A stretch of DNA of 64,000 nucleotides from Pseudomonas graminis (GTDB taxonomy: Bacteria > Pseudomonadota > Gammaproteobacteria > Pseudomonadales > Pseudomonadaceae): positions 85,413 to 149,412 of the forward strand of contig NZ_FOHW01000008.1 of the NCBI RefSeq assembly GCF_900111735.1, in the 5' to 3' direction. Below the pieces are notes generated by a model. That model saw nothing but the letters and a program-made list of their open reading frames with translations. It was not told the origin of the DNA and did not search any database. The translations under genes were made by a program, and so were the position numbers. This document shows, in pieces, positions 43,847-53,324 of the stretch; the first letter of the stretch is position 1, and every line of letters begins with the position of its first letter.

Positions 43847-45007
43847 TCAGTCCTTGGGTTTGGCATCGGGCAGGGCGGCGCCCTTGGGCCACAGCATCCA
43901 GATCTGACCTTGTTGCTTCATATTCCCGGCCAGCTCGCCGGCGGCGTCGCCGGTGCCCCAGAACATGTCGGCGCGGACTTCGCCGGCGATGGCGCCGCCA
44001 GTGTCCTGCGCCGCGACAGGGCGTACCAGCGGCGTGCCGTCGGGGCGCGTCGACGACAGCCACAACAGGCTGCCCAGTGGAATCACTTTGCGATCAATCG
44101 CCACGCTGTAGCCGGCGGTCAGCGGCACATTCAGCGAGCCGCGCGGGCCTTCGGTGCTGTCCGGGCGCAGGGTGAAGAACACGTAGCTCGGGTTGCTGCC
44201 CAGCAATTCATTTACACGCTCGGGGTGAGCAATCGCCCAATCACGGATGCGGCCCATGGACACTTCGTCCTTGGTCAATTGGCCTTGCTCCACCAGCCAG
44301 CGGCCAATCGGCTTGTACGGGTAGCCGTTCTGATCGGCGTAGGCAATGCGCAGCTGACGGCCGTTCTCCAACTGAACCCGACCCGATCCCTGGATCTGCA
44401 GGAACTGCAGATCGATGGGGTTTTCCAGCCAGGCCAGTACGGGGGCATTGGCGCCTTTGTTGCCGATGGTGGCAGCGTCGTCGTAGGGACGCAGCACCCG
44501 GCCATCAAGGCGCCCGCGCAGGCGCTTGCCCTTGAGCTCGGGATAGATGCTGTCGAGGTTGACGATGATCAGGTCATCAGGCACGCCATACACCGCCACC
44601 GGATGCTCATCGTTGCGCTGCTCGCTGCCTTTATAGATGGGCTCGTAATAACCGGTGATCAGCCCGTTGGCGCCGTGCTCGGACGAACGCAGGCTGTAGA
44701 CCTGCAGCTGATTTTTGAGAAAGTCGCGCACCGCCGCAGGGTTTTGCGGGACCTGGGCGGCGAGGGCGCACGTACCGCCCCAGACCGGGTCCTTGGCCAG
44801 GCGCTTGCACGCGGAGAACCAGCTGTTGTAGCCCGCCATCAGGTCGGTGTCGTTCACCGCCGGGAGTTTGTCCCACTCGACACCGACGTAGGTCGTCGCT
44901 TCGGAGGGCTTGGTCTTCGGCGCGCCGCCGTCGCAGGCAGCGAGCAGGGCGATCAGTGGAGCGAGGCAAAATACGAAACGGCGCCAGTGCAGGCTTGTAG
45001 TGATCAC
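43847..45007 (-). CDS. mltA: Membrane-bound lytic murein transglycosylase A
   Basis: 386 residues: lipobox LLAA-C, then the MltA domain (LITGYYEPIYKGSEQRNDEH, GRLDGRVLRPYDDAATI, FLQIQGSGRVQLENGRQLRI, YADQNGYPYKPIGRWLV) and the 3D domain (VPLTAGYSVAIDRKVIPLGS, VAAQDTGGAIAGEVRADMFWG with catalytic Asp). Cleaves peptidoglycan glycan strands to 1,6-anhydro products from the outer membrane. Length is normal. Confidence 0.95.
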   Translation of the reverse strand: MITTSLHWRRFVFCLAPLIALLAACDGGAPKTKPSEATTYVGVEWDKLPAVNDTDLMAGYNSWFSACKRLAKDPVWGGTCALAAQVPQNPAAVRDFLKNQLQVYSLRSSEHGANGLITGYYEPIYKGSEQRNDEHPVAVYGVPDDLIIVNLDSIYPELKGKRLRGRLDGRVLRPYDDAATIGNKGANAPVLAWLENPIDLQFLQIQGSGRVQLENGRQLRIAYADQNGYPYKPIGRWLVEQGQLTKDEVSMGRIRDWAIAHPERVNELLGSNPSYVFFTLRPDSTEGPRGSLNVPLTAGYSVAIDRKVIPLGSLLWLSSTRPDGTPLVRPVAAQDTGGAIAGEVRADMFWGTGDAAGELAGNMKQQGQIWMLWPKGAALPDAKPKD

Positions 45008-45245
45008 GCGGGGTGTTTCCTGAAAATCATGCGAAGGCGGCTAGCTTGGTGAAAGCCGAGGGCTGCGTCAAATGGATGAGGGAATCATTTGCGTGAAAGC
45101 CGACATGACCGCCGCCTTACAGTCGACGCGCCGTAAAGCGCCGCGGATTTGCCGCCCAAAGGGCACTTTTTCGCCGTGAGCCGTTCTGACCTTCCCCGGG
45201 ACGCGGCGATTGACGCGGCGTCCAGTTCGTCCAAGCTTGGGATTG

Positions 45246-45995
45246 ATGCTCGCCGTGTTCTCTGTTTTATCCGTTGGCCGACGCCTGAGCCCGCTGTTTG
45301 CCCTGTGCATGCTCGGGCTCGGCGCTGCGGGTTGTACGCGCCAGGACGGCCGGGATGTCGCCACGCAGTTCAGCGAGACGCGCCCCCAGGAATTCTTCCA
45401 GACCAGCGTGGACCGCATGGCGACGCTGTCCATGGCCGACAACCTCGACAGCCTTTACCTGCTGATGAACAAACTCTACCTGCGCAATCCCGGCGAGTGG
45501 CGCAAGTCCGGCTTCGTCGACGCTGCGGCTGCCGAACGCAACGTGCGACAGGCCATCGAGCAACAGAAGCCGTTGCCGCAGTTGGGCACGCGACGTGACC
45601 TGGCGGCGCTGAGCTACGCCCTGAGCCCGGAATTCCTTGGCGATCGCGTCGGCGCGTTTATTTATGCCATTGGCAGCATGCTGGTCACGGCCCACGGTGG
45701 TCGTCTCGAATTCTTCATGACCGACCAGATCAACCCGACGTTCGTCAACAATGCCGCGCGCAATATCGAGAAGGCCACCTGGCTGCTGAGCCAGCGGCAG
45801 AACGCCAATGGCGAGCTGCTGTTGTTCTCCAACGAGATTTCGGAGGAGGGCAGCAACCTCAGTTTCGCCACCGAGTTCGGCAAGATCGTGGCGCGCCTGG
45901 ATCTGCTCACCCAGATGCTCGACGAGCGATATAGACGCATCGGTTTGAATTACGCCCAGAGCCTGCTGTTCCTCAACTTCCTCCCGGTGCAATGA
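45246..45995 (+). CDS. Putative lipoprotein of unknown function
   Basis: 249 residues: lipobox LGAAG-C, then an all-helical domain (FQTSVDRMATLSMADNLDSL, YLRNPGEWRKSG, RVGAFIYAIGSMLVTAHGGR, NPTFVNNAARNIEKATWLLS). Conserved-looking Pseudomonas envelope protein with no assigned function. ATG 45246 is chosen over an upstream TTG at 45210. Divergent from mltA. Confidence 0.78.
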   Translation: MLAVFSVLSVGRRLSPLFALCMLGLGAAGCTRQDGRDVATQFSETRPQEFFQTSVDRMATLSMADNLDSLYLLMNKLYLRNPGEWRKSGFVDAAAAERNVRQAIEQQKPLPQLGTRRDLAALSYALSPEFLGDRVGAFIYAIGSMLVTAHGGRLEFFMTDQINPTFVNNAARNIEKATWLLSQRQNANGELLLFSNEISEEGSNLSFATEFGKIVARLDLLTQMLDERYRRIGLNYAQSLLFLNFLPVQ

Positions 45996-46111
45996 CGCCC
46001 CGCTGCGCCGGTGAAAACCTTTTTTCGGCCCCCTCATCCTTGTCGGCTTTCGGTCGATAACTCATCAGGAATACTCAAAACAATTACAAGATATTGGACA
46101 TGGGGTCGACG

Positions 46112-48106
46112 ATGTTTAAAACAGTGCAGGCGCGCTATACGGTCATATTTGTGGCCTTGATGGTGGTGATCGCAGTGATCACCGAGCAGGGAATCGTCCA
46201 CTTGGTGACGCCCAAGGTCCGCGCGACCCAGGAGCAGGTGGTGCTGGGCCAGGTTGATCAGATCGGCACGCGTATCCTGTCGGACCTGGCCCGCGTAGAG
46301 GCGCAGTCCCGGGCGATCACCCAGGCAGTGCCGCTGCTGGACAGCGATGGCATCGACAAAGTGCTCCCAGGCCTGGTCGATCAATACGGCGATCAGAAGG
46401 TGTTCGGCGGCGGCGTGTGGCCGATGCCGGACAAGCGCACCCCGGGGCGCAACAAACACAGTTCGTTTTTCCACCGTGACGGCAGTGGTCAGTTGGTGGT
46501 GAGCACGTTCTGGAACTCCGACCCTGCGCCCAACTACTGGGAACAGCCATGGCACCGCGCCGGGCAGAACGCCCCCAAGGGCAAATGCGCCTGGGCGGCC
46601 GCCTATCAGGACGAAGCCAGCCCGCAGCCGCGCACCAACTGCGCGATGGGCATTTATAAAGATGGCGCGCTTTATGGCGTTTCGACCATCGACGTCACCC
46701 TGGGCTTCTTCAACGGCCTGATCCAGGAAAAGGAAAAAGACATTCAGGGTCAGGTGATGATCGTCGAGCGCGACGGCAAGATCCTCACTAACCAGAGCCG
46801 CATTCCCGGCGAAATCATCCTCAAGAACATCGCAGGCTTCAGTGGCGAATCGATGTTCGCCAAGGCCATTCAGGACGGTCTGGGCAAGGTCTCTGGCGAC
46901 GCTGTGTATTCCCGTGAATACATCGACCCGCAACTGGGTGACCTGACCTTCTTCCTGCGTCCGGTGGTGGGCACGCCGTGGATGATCGCCACCTCGCTGC
47001 CGACCGCCATGCTCACCGCCAGCAGCACCGAAGTGCTGAAAACCCTGGGCTGGCTGCAGATTCCACTGGTCATGCTGTTGCTGGTGGTGCTGGGTTTTGC
47101 CTTCCATCGCCTGCTGGCACGCTTGACGGTTTTGCGCACCAACATCGACGCGCTGTCCTCGGGCGAAGCCGACCTGACCCGCCGCATTCCGATCAAAGGC
47201 CAGGACGAACTCGACGCTGTCGGCCACTCGGTCAACAAGTTCATTGCCTTCCAGCAAGCCATGATTGTCGAGGTGCGCAGCGGCACCGAGCAGATTTCCG
47301 CCGGGCTGGTGCAGTTGCAGGATCAGTCGCGCAACATCAACCAGATCCTCAACCGCCACGCCTCGGAAACCGATCAGGCGGTGACCGCGATCAACGAGAT
47401 GAGCGCCACCGCCGACAGCGTCGCCGAGAGTGCTACGCAGACGGCGAGCTTTACCCAATCGGCAAACGATGCCGCCCAGCGTTCCCGCGACGTCGTCGAC
47501 GAAGCGTCGGTCAGCGTGCGGGCCTTGGTGGCGGAAGTTGAAGACGCGACCAAATACGTGCAGGAAATGCAGGTCGACGCCAAGCGCATCACCGATGTGC
47601 TCGGGGTCATCGGCGGCATTGCTCAGCAAACCAACCTGTTGGCGCTCAACGCGGCCATCGAAGCGGCGCGGGCCGGCGAGCAGGGCCGGGGCTTTGCCGT
47701 GGTGGCCGACGAGGTGCGGGCGCTGGCCGGTCGCACCCAGCAGAGCACGTCGGAGATCAACGAGATGCTTGCGCGACTGGAGCAGGGCGTGAGCACCGCG
47801 GTGGGCGCGATGGAAAAAACCAAGGTCAGTTGCCAGTCGACGGCCGACCGTACCTCGCGGGTCAACGAAGGCCTGGACGGGATGGCCGGTTCAGTGCTGC
47901 GCATTCATGATCTGAGCGCCCACATTGCGACGGCGGCAGAAGAGCAGAGTGCGGTGACCGAGGAGATCAATCAGAACATGATCGCCATTCGGCACATGGT
48001 CGGCGAACTGGTGGGTTGTGGTCAGCAGACCGACACCAGCGTGGACGCGCTGATGGCGTCCAACGAGCGACTGGTGGCGATGATCGATCGCTTCAAGGTC
48101 CGCTAA
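46112..48106 (+). CDS. Methyl-accepting chemotaxis protein, dCache type
   Basis: 664 residues: N-terminal membrane helix (about 9-28), a periplasmic PAS-like dCache domain (about 35-310; [31 protein letters not shown]), second helix ([18 protein letters not shown]), HAMP, and the signalling hairpin with [20 protein letters not shown] and [20 protein letters not shown]. It ends MIDRFKVR without a CheR-docking pentapeptide. Ligand unknown. The start at 46112 has GGGG six bases upstream. Confidence 0.92.
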   Translation: MFKTVQARYTVIFVALMVVIAVITEQGIVHLVTPKVRATQEQVVLGQVDQIGTRILSDLARVEAQSRAITQAVPLLDSDGIDKVLPGLVDQYGDQKVFGGGVWPMPDKRTPGRNKHSSFFHRDGSGQLVVSTFWNSDPAPNYWEQPWHRAGQNAPKGKCAWAAAYQDEASPQPRTNCAMGIYKDGALYGVSTIDVTLGFFNGLIQEKEKDIQGQVMIVERDGKILTNQSRIPGEIILKNIAGFSGESMFAKAIQDGLGKVSGDAVYSREYIDPQLGDLTFFLRPVVGTPWMIATSLPTAMLTASSTEVLKTLGWLQIPLVMLLLVVLGFAFHRLLARLTVLRTNIDALSSGEADLTRRIPIKGQDELDAVGHSVNKFIAFQQAMIVEVRSGTEQISAGLVQLQDQSRNINQILNRHASETDQAVTAINEMSATADSVAESATQTASFTQSANDAAQRSRDVVDEASVSVRALVAEVEDATKYVQEMQVDAKRITDVLGVIGGIAQQTNLLALNAAIEAARAGEQGRGFAVVADEVRALAGRTQQSTSEINEMLARLEQGVSTAVGAMEKTKVSCQSTADRTSRVNEGLDGMAGSVLRIHDLSAHIATAAEEQSAVTEEINQNMIAIRHMVGELVGCGQQTDTSVDALMASNERLVAMIDRFKVR

Positions 48107-48133
48107 CCGGCAATCCATTCACACGCGCAAAGC

Positions 48134-48164
48134 AAAGCCGGAGCCCATGAAGCTCCGGCTTTTG
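48134..48164. terminator. Terminator between convergent genes
   Basis: AGCCGGAGC-CCATGAA-GCTCCGGCT with T/A-rich flanks; works for the chemoreceptor gene and, reversed, for the CBS gene. Confidence 0.9.
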
Positions 48165-48174
48165 CTTGGTGGGC

Positions 48175-48621
48175 TCAGTAGCTTTCGCCGCGAATGTATT
48201 CCTGCATTTTTTCGATCAGCCTGGCCTGTTCCGCAATAGCTGCCTTGACCAGGTCGCCGATGGACAGCAGACCGATCAGTTGGCCTTCGTCCACCACCGG
48301 TAAATGGCGCAATCGGCGGTCGGTCATGATGTTCATGCAGTGCTCGACCGTGTGCTGCGAACCCACGGTCTGTACGTCGTGGGTCATGATGTCGCTGATC
48401 GGGGTGCCGGCCGAGGCGCGGCCTTTGAGCTCCATCTTGCGGGCGTAATCCCGCTCGCTGACGATGCCGACTACCTTGCCATCGCGCACCACCGGCACGG
48501 CACCAATGTTTTTCTCGGCCATCAACTTGATCGCCTCGATGACCATCTGCCCGGGCCCGACGGTGTGGACGTCAGCGTGATGCGGGTCTTTCAACTTCAG
48601 TAGTTCGGCTACGGTCGTCAT
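48175..48621 (-). CDS. Tandem CBS-domain protein
   Basis: 148 residues, two CBS domains (about 15-70: HTVGPGQMVIEAIKLMAEKN; 80-135: VQTVGSQHTVEHCMNIMTDR), as in free-standing Bateman modules that bind adenine nucleotides. GGAGAGG precedes ATG 48621. Partner enzyme or channel unknown. Confidence 0.88.
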   Translation of the reverse strand: MTTVAELLKLKDPHHADVHTVGPGQMVIEAIKLMAEKNIGAVPVVRDGKVVGIVSERDYARKMELKGRASAGTPISDIMTHDVQTVGSQHTVEHCMNIMTDRRLRHLPVVDEGQLIGLLSIGDLVKAAIAEQARLIEKMQEYIRGESY

Positions 48622-48771
48622 GCTGGCCTCTCCGGCGCGTTTCTTGTGAGCACGGCCAATCGGGCCGTGCATAGAGAATCGTCGAGAGATGGCATTCCGG
48701 CAAGTTTGAAAGCGCCATGCAGAGCCCCAAAAGCGTCATCCCGGCGGGCAGTTGCCGATTCTCTGAAAAGA

Positions 48772-49365
48772 TCAGGCCGATCCGTCAGAGGGCTTGCGTC
48801 GGGGGCGAGAGATCACCGATTCGATGTTCTTGCGTCCTATCAGTAACGGGCTTTTGGCTTTGCGCGAGGCCGGCATGTCGGCCAGCCATTTGTACATCAC
48901 CAGACAATCCACAAGCCCGAGCCGGGCATGGCGATAAGCGCGAGGCAGACGGCCGACGATCTCAAAACCGAGTTTCTGCCAGAGCGCGACGGCGACGTCG
49001 TTGGTGGCCACCACCGAGTTGAACTGCATGGCCGAGAAGCCGCTGTCCAGCGCCAGTTGCTGGGACTGTTCGCACATCAGGCGCGCGACACCGCGACCCC
49101 GCGCGGCCAGGGTGACCATGTAGCCACAGTTGCTGACATGACTGCCGGGGCCGGCGGCGTTGGCCTTGAGGTAATAGCTGCCGAGCAGCACGCCGTCTTC
49201 TTCGGCGATCAGTGTGTGCAGCGGGTATTCCAGCCACAGGTGCCGGGCTTGCTCGAAGGTCAGGTCGGGGGCGTAGGCGTAGGTTTCCTGCGCCAGCACC
49301 ACGGCCTGGAAGGTGGGCCAGAAGACCGTAAAGTCGTCGGCGGTCATGGGGCGGATGTGGATCAT
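48772..49365 (-). CDS. GNAT-family N-acetyltransferase
   Basis: 197 residues: IRPMTADDFTVFWPTFQAVV at the start, then LIAEEDGVLLGSYYLKANAA, the acetyl-CoA loop LAARGRGVARLMCEQSQQLA and ALWQKLGFEIVGRLPRAYRH. A basic C-terminal tail follows (IGRKNIESVISRPRRKPSDG). Substrate unknown. The ATG at 49365 is chosen as the start of the domain; GGAA lies upstream. Confidence 0.83.
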   Translation of the reverse strand: MIHIRPMTADDFTVFWPTFQAVVLAQETYAYAPDLTFEQARHLWLEYPLHTLIAEEDGVLLGSYYLKANAAGPGSHVSNCGYMVTLAARGRGVARLMCEQSQQLALDSGFSAMQFNSVVATNDVAVALWQKLGFEIVGRLPRAYRHARLGLVDCLVMYKWLADMPASRKAKSPLLIGRKNIESVISRPRRKPSDGSA

Positions 49366-49418
49366 GGGGCGATTCCGGAATTCGGGGGAGATGCAGGTCT
49401 TACGAACAATGTGGTTCA

Positions 49419-49527
49419 TGTGGGAGTGACCGGGGTGGCGCTCCACCTTGCTCACGAAGGCCGTTTCACTACCGCCAGATATGCGTTGGCCGATCGGGCC
49501 TCTTCGCGAGCAAGCTCATTCCCACAG
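49419..49527. repeat. Imperfect REP doublet of a second class
   Basis: Left arm TGTGGGAGTGACCGGGGTGG then CGCTCCACCTTGCTCACGAAGG; right arm TTCGCGAGCAAGCTCATTCC then CACA (inverted). The outer TGTGGGA and inner CTTGCTC-CGAA blocks pair, but the left arm has about 17 extra bases, a known longer REP variant. Different class from 401-490 and 56161-56250. Confidence 0.65.
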
Positions 49528-49574
49528 GGAGGTGCGGTGTGGCGCCTGAAGTATGACCACAGGCGGATACAGTG

Positions 49575-50948
49575 TTATGAAACCACTCGATAACACGGCA
49601 CATACGCCGCGCCGCCCGGCAGCTTCATCCGGTGCTGCTCGACGAAGGCCTGCAACAGCTTGTCCAGGGGCTGCATCACTTCAGCGTCACCGTGGATTTC
49701 ATACGGGCCGTGCTCCTCGATCAGGCGAATGCCCTTGTCCTTGACGTTGCCGGCCACGATCCCGGAAAACGCCCGACGCAGGTTGGCCGCCAGTTCGTGG
49801 GGCGGCAGGTCGCGGCGCAGTTGCAGGCTGGCCATGTTGGCGTGGGTCGGATCGAACGGACGCTGGAAGCTCTCTTCGATCTTCAGCAGCCAGTTGAAGT
49901 GGAAGGCGTCGGCGCGGTCGCGGCGGAACTGGCGCACCGACGCAAGGCCAAGGGTCATCTGCCGCGCCACTTCCGACGGGTTGTCGATGATGATCTGGTA
50001 ATGCTTGTGCGCTTCTTCGCCCAAGGTCGCGCTGACAAACGCGTGCAGCTGCTCCAGGTACGGCGCGGTGCTTTTCGGGCCGGTCAGGATGACCGGGAAC
50101 GGCAGGTTCTGGTTGTCCGGGTGCATGAGGATGCCGAGCAGGTAAAGGAACTCCTCCGCCGTGCCTGCGCCACCCGGGAAAATGATGATGCCGTGGCCGA
50201 CCCGAACGAAGGCTTCCAGGCGCTTTTCGATGTCCGGCAGGATCACCAGCTCGTTGACGATCGGGTTCGGCGCTTCGGCCGCGATGATGCCCGGCTCGGT
50301 CAGGCCCAGGTAGCGACCGCCGGTGATGCGCTGCTTGGCGTGGGCAATGGTTGCGCCCTTCATCGGGCCTTTCATCACGCCAGGGCCACAGCCCGTGCAG
50401 ATGTCCAGTTTGCGCAGGCCCAGCTCATGGCCGACTTTCTTGGTGTATTTGTATTCTTCGGTGTTGATGGAGTGGCCGCCCCAGCACACCACCATCTTCG
50501 GTTCGACGCCGGGGCGCAGGGTGCGGGCGTTGCGCAGCAAGTGGAAAACGTAATCGGTGATGCCCTGGGAGCTGCTCAGGTCGATGCGCTGGCTGTCGAG
50601 CTCGCTCTCGGTGTAGACGATATCGCGCAAGGCGCTGAAGAGCATTTCCCGGGTGCTGGCGATCATCTCGCCGTCGACGAAGGCGTCGGCCGGAGCGTTC
50701 AGCAGTTCAAGGCGCACGCCGCGGTCTTGCTGGTGGATGCGCACTTCGAAGTCCTGGTAGGCCTCGAGGATGGTCTTGGCGTTATCGACATGGGCGCCGG
50801 TATTGAGGATGGCCAGGGCGCACTGGCGGAACAGGGTGTAAATGCTGCCGGAGCCTGCGGCACTGAGCTGCTGGACTTCACGTTGCGACAGGGTTTCCAG
50901 GCTGCCCTTGGGGCTGACCGAAGCGTTGATGACGTGTCTTGGAGCCAT
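49575..50948 (-). CDS. ppnN: Pyrimidine/purine nucleotide 5'-monophosphate nucleosidase
   Basis: 457 residues: N-terminal DUF4478 region, LOG/lysine-decarboxylase-like Rossmann domain (VVCWGGHSINTEEYKYTKKV, ICTGCGPGVMKGPMKGATIA, IIIFPGGAGTAEEFLYLLGI) and C-terminal DUF3412. PGGxGTxxE and the preceding Arg form the nucleotide-cleaving site. It splits NMPs into base and ribose 5-phosphate and is a known ppGpp-activated enzyme in E. coli (YgdH). AAGGAA precedes ATG 50948. Confidence 0.93.
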   Translation of the reverse strand: MAPRHVINASVSPKGSLETLSQREVQQLSAAGSGSIYTLFRQCALAILNTGAHVDNAKTILEAYQDFEVRIHQQDRGVRLELLNAPADAFVDGEMIASTREMLFSALRDIVYTESELDSQRIDLSSSQGITDYVFHLLRNARTLRPGVEPKMVVCWGGHSINTEEYKYTKKVGHELGLRKLDICTGCGPGVMKGPMKGATIAHAKQRITGGRYLGLTEPGIIAAEAPNPIVNELVILPDIEKRLEAFVRVGHGIIIFPGGAGTAEEFLYLLGILMHPDNQNLPFPVILTGPKSTAPYLEQLHAFVSATLGEEAHKHYQIIIDNPSEVARQMTLGLASVRQFRRDRADAFHFNWLLKIEESFQRPFDPTHANMASLQLRRDLPPHELAANLRRAFSGIVAGNVKDKGIRLIEEHGPYEIHGDAEVMQPLDKLLQAFVEQHRMKLPGGAAYVPCYRVVS

Positions 50949-51148
50949 TCTTGATTCCTTGAAAGCGGTGCCGGCGGCCGCGAGGGGGCAGGGCACGAAT
51001 ACAGTGAACGTTCGAGACGCTCACCCATGGGGCCATTTTTTACATCGGTTGGTCAGGAAAGCAAACGTTGTGAGCGTGAATCTGGAAATTTCCCGTGACC
51101 CCGGTATGCTGCTCCTCGACGCCCAGACCCATCGGCCTTCCCGACGCT

Positions 51149-51676
51149 ATGATCTTCAACTTCATGATTTTTCTCCTGACCCTTGTCGCCATGGAAGGGG
51201 TCGGCTTCCTCGCCCACAAGTACGTCATGCACGGCTGGGGCTGGTGCCTGCACAAGTCCCACCACGAAGAACAGCTCGGCGCCTTCGAAACCAACGACCT
51301 CTATCTGCTGGCCCTGGCCCTGGTGGCGATCGCGCTGATCGTTGCCGGCAACAGCGGCCATGACCCGCTGCAATGGGTGGGCGCCGGCGTTGCGGCGTTC
51401 GGCTTGATTTACGTGCTGGTTCACGACGGCATGGTCCATCGCCACTGGCCTGCGCGACCGCGTCCGCGCAGTCGCTACCTCAAACGCCTTTATCACGCGC
51501 ACTTGATGCACCACGCGGTCAAAGGCCGGCGCAACAGTGTGTCCTTCGGCTTCCTTTATGCGCCCTCGGCGGCCACCCTGAAAAAGCAGCTGCGCGATCA
51601 TCGTTCGGCCCCACGTGACGAGCGTTGCCGGGATCTCAGTGGCGCTGCCATGGGCACGGATCTGCAGAACGGCTGA
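51149..51676 (+). CDS. crtZ: Beta-carotene hydroxylase CrtZ-like di-iron enzyme
   Basis: 175 residues of the fatty-acid-hydroxylase superfamily: histidine boxes HKYVMHG, HKSHHEE, HDGMVHRHWP and HAHLMHHAVKG, with membrane helices between (LLTLVAMEGVGFLA, LALALVAIALIVAG). This layout is that of bacterial CrtZ, which adds 3-hydroxyls to beta-carotene. No carotenoid synthesis gene lies in the window, so substrate is uncertain. The ribosome-binding site is weak; GTG 51095 is an alternative start. Confidence 0.85.
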   Translation: MIFNFMIFLLTLVAMEGVGFLAHKYVMHGWGWCLHKSHHEEQLGAFETNDLYLLALALVAIALIVAGNSGHDPLQWVGAGVAAFGLIYVLVHDGMVHRHWPARPRPRSRYLKRLYHAHLMHHAVKGRRNSVSFGFLYAPSAATLKKQLRDHRSAPRDERCRDLSGAAMGTDLQNG

Positions 51677-51807
51677 ACGGATGCCACGCCGAACCTGTCA
51701 TTAATTTCATGTGCGTCGCGCTGTTCAGCGCTGCGTTGCTGTCGTAGAACTGACGGTCAGTCGGCTCACGCTGTTAACCCAACCGAATTTCTTCTCCGGA
51801 GAACCCC

Positions 51808-52527
51808 ATGACTCAGGCATCGACACAGGCAACGGGCAAGACCATCACGTTCAAGCGCCCGGACGGCAAAGAACTGAGTGGCTATCTGGCCAGCCCGGCC
51901 AAAACCGAAGGCGCACCGGCGGTGGTAGTGATTCAGGAATGGTGGGGCCTGAACGACCAGATCCGTGGCGTGGCCGATCGTCTTGCGGCGTGCGGTTATC
52001 TGGCGCTCGTGCCCGATCTGTACCGTGGTGAAATGACGGTCGAGGAAGAAGAAGCCCACCACCTGATGGATAAACTCGACTTCGCCGACGCCGCCACCCA
52101 AGACATTCGCGGCGCCGTGCAGTACCTCAAGGGCCACAGCCAGAAAGTCGGTGTCACCGGTTTTTGCATGGGCGGCGCGCTGACCCTGCTGGCACTGAAC
52201 TTCATCCCCGAGCTGTCCGCTGGCGTGGTGTTCTACGGCATGCCGCCGCTGGAATTCCTCGACCCTGCCGCGATTAAGGTGCCGGTGCTGGCGCATTGGG
52301 GCACCCAGGATGAGTTTTTCCCGGCGGATGGCGTCGATCAGCTCGAAGCCAAACTCAGCGAAGGCGGCGTCGACCTGGAATTCCACCGCTACCTGGCGCA
52401 CCACGCCTTCGCCAACGAAGAAGCCGTCGGGCCTGGCCGGATTCCGGGCACGCAATACGATCCGGTCTGGGCACAACTGGCCATGGACCGTACGCTGACC
52501 TTCTTCGGCCGGACGCTGTGGGGCTAA
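51808..52527 (+). CDS. Dienelactone hydrolase family protein
   Basis: 239 residues, alpha/beta hydrolase: VVVIQEWWGLNDQIRGVADR, nucleophile elbow GFCMGGALTLLALN (Cys as in true dienelactone hydrolases), HWGTQDEFFPADGVD (Asp) and RYLAHHAFANEEA (His). Substrate unknown; no chlorocatechol pathway genes nearby. TCTCCGGAGAA precedes the ATG. Confidence 0.9.
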   Translation: MTQASTQATGKTITFKRPDGKELSGYLASPAKTEGAPAVVVIQEWWGLNDQIRGVADRLAACGYLALVPDLYRGEMTVEEEEAHHLMDKLDFADAATQDIRGAVQYLKGHSQKVGVTGFCMGGALTLLALNFIPELSAGVVFYGMPPLEFLDPAAIKVPVLAHWGTQDEFFPADGVDQLEAKLSEGGVDLEFHRYLAHHAFANEEAVGPGRIPGTQYDPVWAQLAMDRTLTFFGRTLWG

Positions 52528-52548
52528 GCGAATCCTTGGCCGCGCGCG

Positions 52549-53268
52549 TCAGCCAGCGCTGAAACCGCCGTCCACGGTCAGGGTCACGCCGTTGATCATG
52601 CCGGCGTCGTCGCTAAGCAGGAACGCGATGGTCGCGGCGATTTCCCCGGGCTGTACGAAGCGGCCCAGGGGAATGCGCGACAGCATCGCGCCGGCCTTCA
52701 CCGGGTCGCTCCAGGCCTTGTCCGCCATCGGCGTCAGCGTCACCACCGGATTCACGCTGTTGACACGGATGCCGTAGGCGCCCAGCTCGACGGCCATCAC
52801 CCGGGTCATGGCATCCAGCGCGGCTTTCGACGCGCAGTAGGCCAGATGATCCCGTGTGCCGACCGCCGCGGCCAGGCTTGAGACGTTGACGATAGCGCCC
52901 GGCACACCGCGAGCGATCAGGTCACGGGCGACAATTTGCGCCACGACCATGGGCGCCCGGGTGTTCACCGCCATCAAGTGATCGAAGGTCTCGACCGAGG
53001 TGTCGAGAAACGATTCCAGCTCGACCACTCCCGCGCAGTTGACCAACAAGTCGATGGGCAACGCCGAGGCCACGGCCGCGCGGGTCGCGTCGACGTCGGC
53101 CAGGTCCGCGACCGACGTGAGCGCGCAATACGCCAGATCATCCGGGTTGCGCCCCATGGCGATCACTTGCGCACCGCAGCGCTCCAGCCACTGCACCGTT
53201 TCCCGGCCAATGCCCTTGCCCGCGCCGGTGACCAGAATCCGCTTGCCGCTAAAGTCATGATGGGCCAT
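52549..53268 (-). CDS. SDR-family dehydrogenase, xylulose-reductase-like
   Basis: 239 residues, classical short-chain dehydrogenase: cofactor motif VTGAGKGIGRETV, NCAG, catalytic Ser in IVNVSSLAAAVG, Y-x-x-x-K in LAYCASKAALDAM, and a C-terminal IAFLLSDDAGMINGVTLTVD. The N-terminal style resembles L-xylulose/carbonyl reductases, which fits oxidation of a polyol taken up by the adjoining transporter. GGAG lies eight bases before ATG 53268. A longer start at 53328 would overlap the regulator stop (ATGA) and give 259 residues. Confidence 0.86.
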   Translation of the reverse strand: MAHHDFSGKRILVTGAGKGIGRETVQWLERCGAQVIAMGRNPDDLAYCALTSVADLADVDATRAAVASALPIDLLVNCAGVVELESFLDTSVETFDHLMAVNTRAPMVVAQIVARDLIARGVPGAIVNVSSLAAAVGTRDHLAYCASKAALDAMTRVMAVELGAYGIRVNSVNPVVTLTPMADKAWSDPVKAGAMLSRIPLGRFVQPGEIAATIAFLLSDDAGMINGVTLTVDGGFSAG

Positions 53269-53324
53269 CGCGATCGCTCCATAGGGGAAGGTAGGACTGG
53301 CTTTAGCCGGGAAGGCGGCAGTCG

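Noticed and set aside
46034..47629. 531-codon minus-strand open frame across the dCache chemoreceptor gene
   Set aside because: The composition is that of an antisense shadow and the plus-strand protein is unmistakable.
51749..51761. ACTGAC-G-GTCAGT palindrome before the dienelactone hydrolase gene
   Set aside because: Short, with no linked regulator; chance occurrence is plausible.
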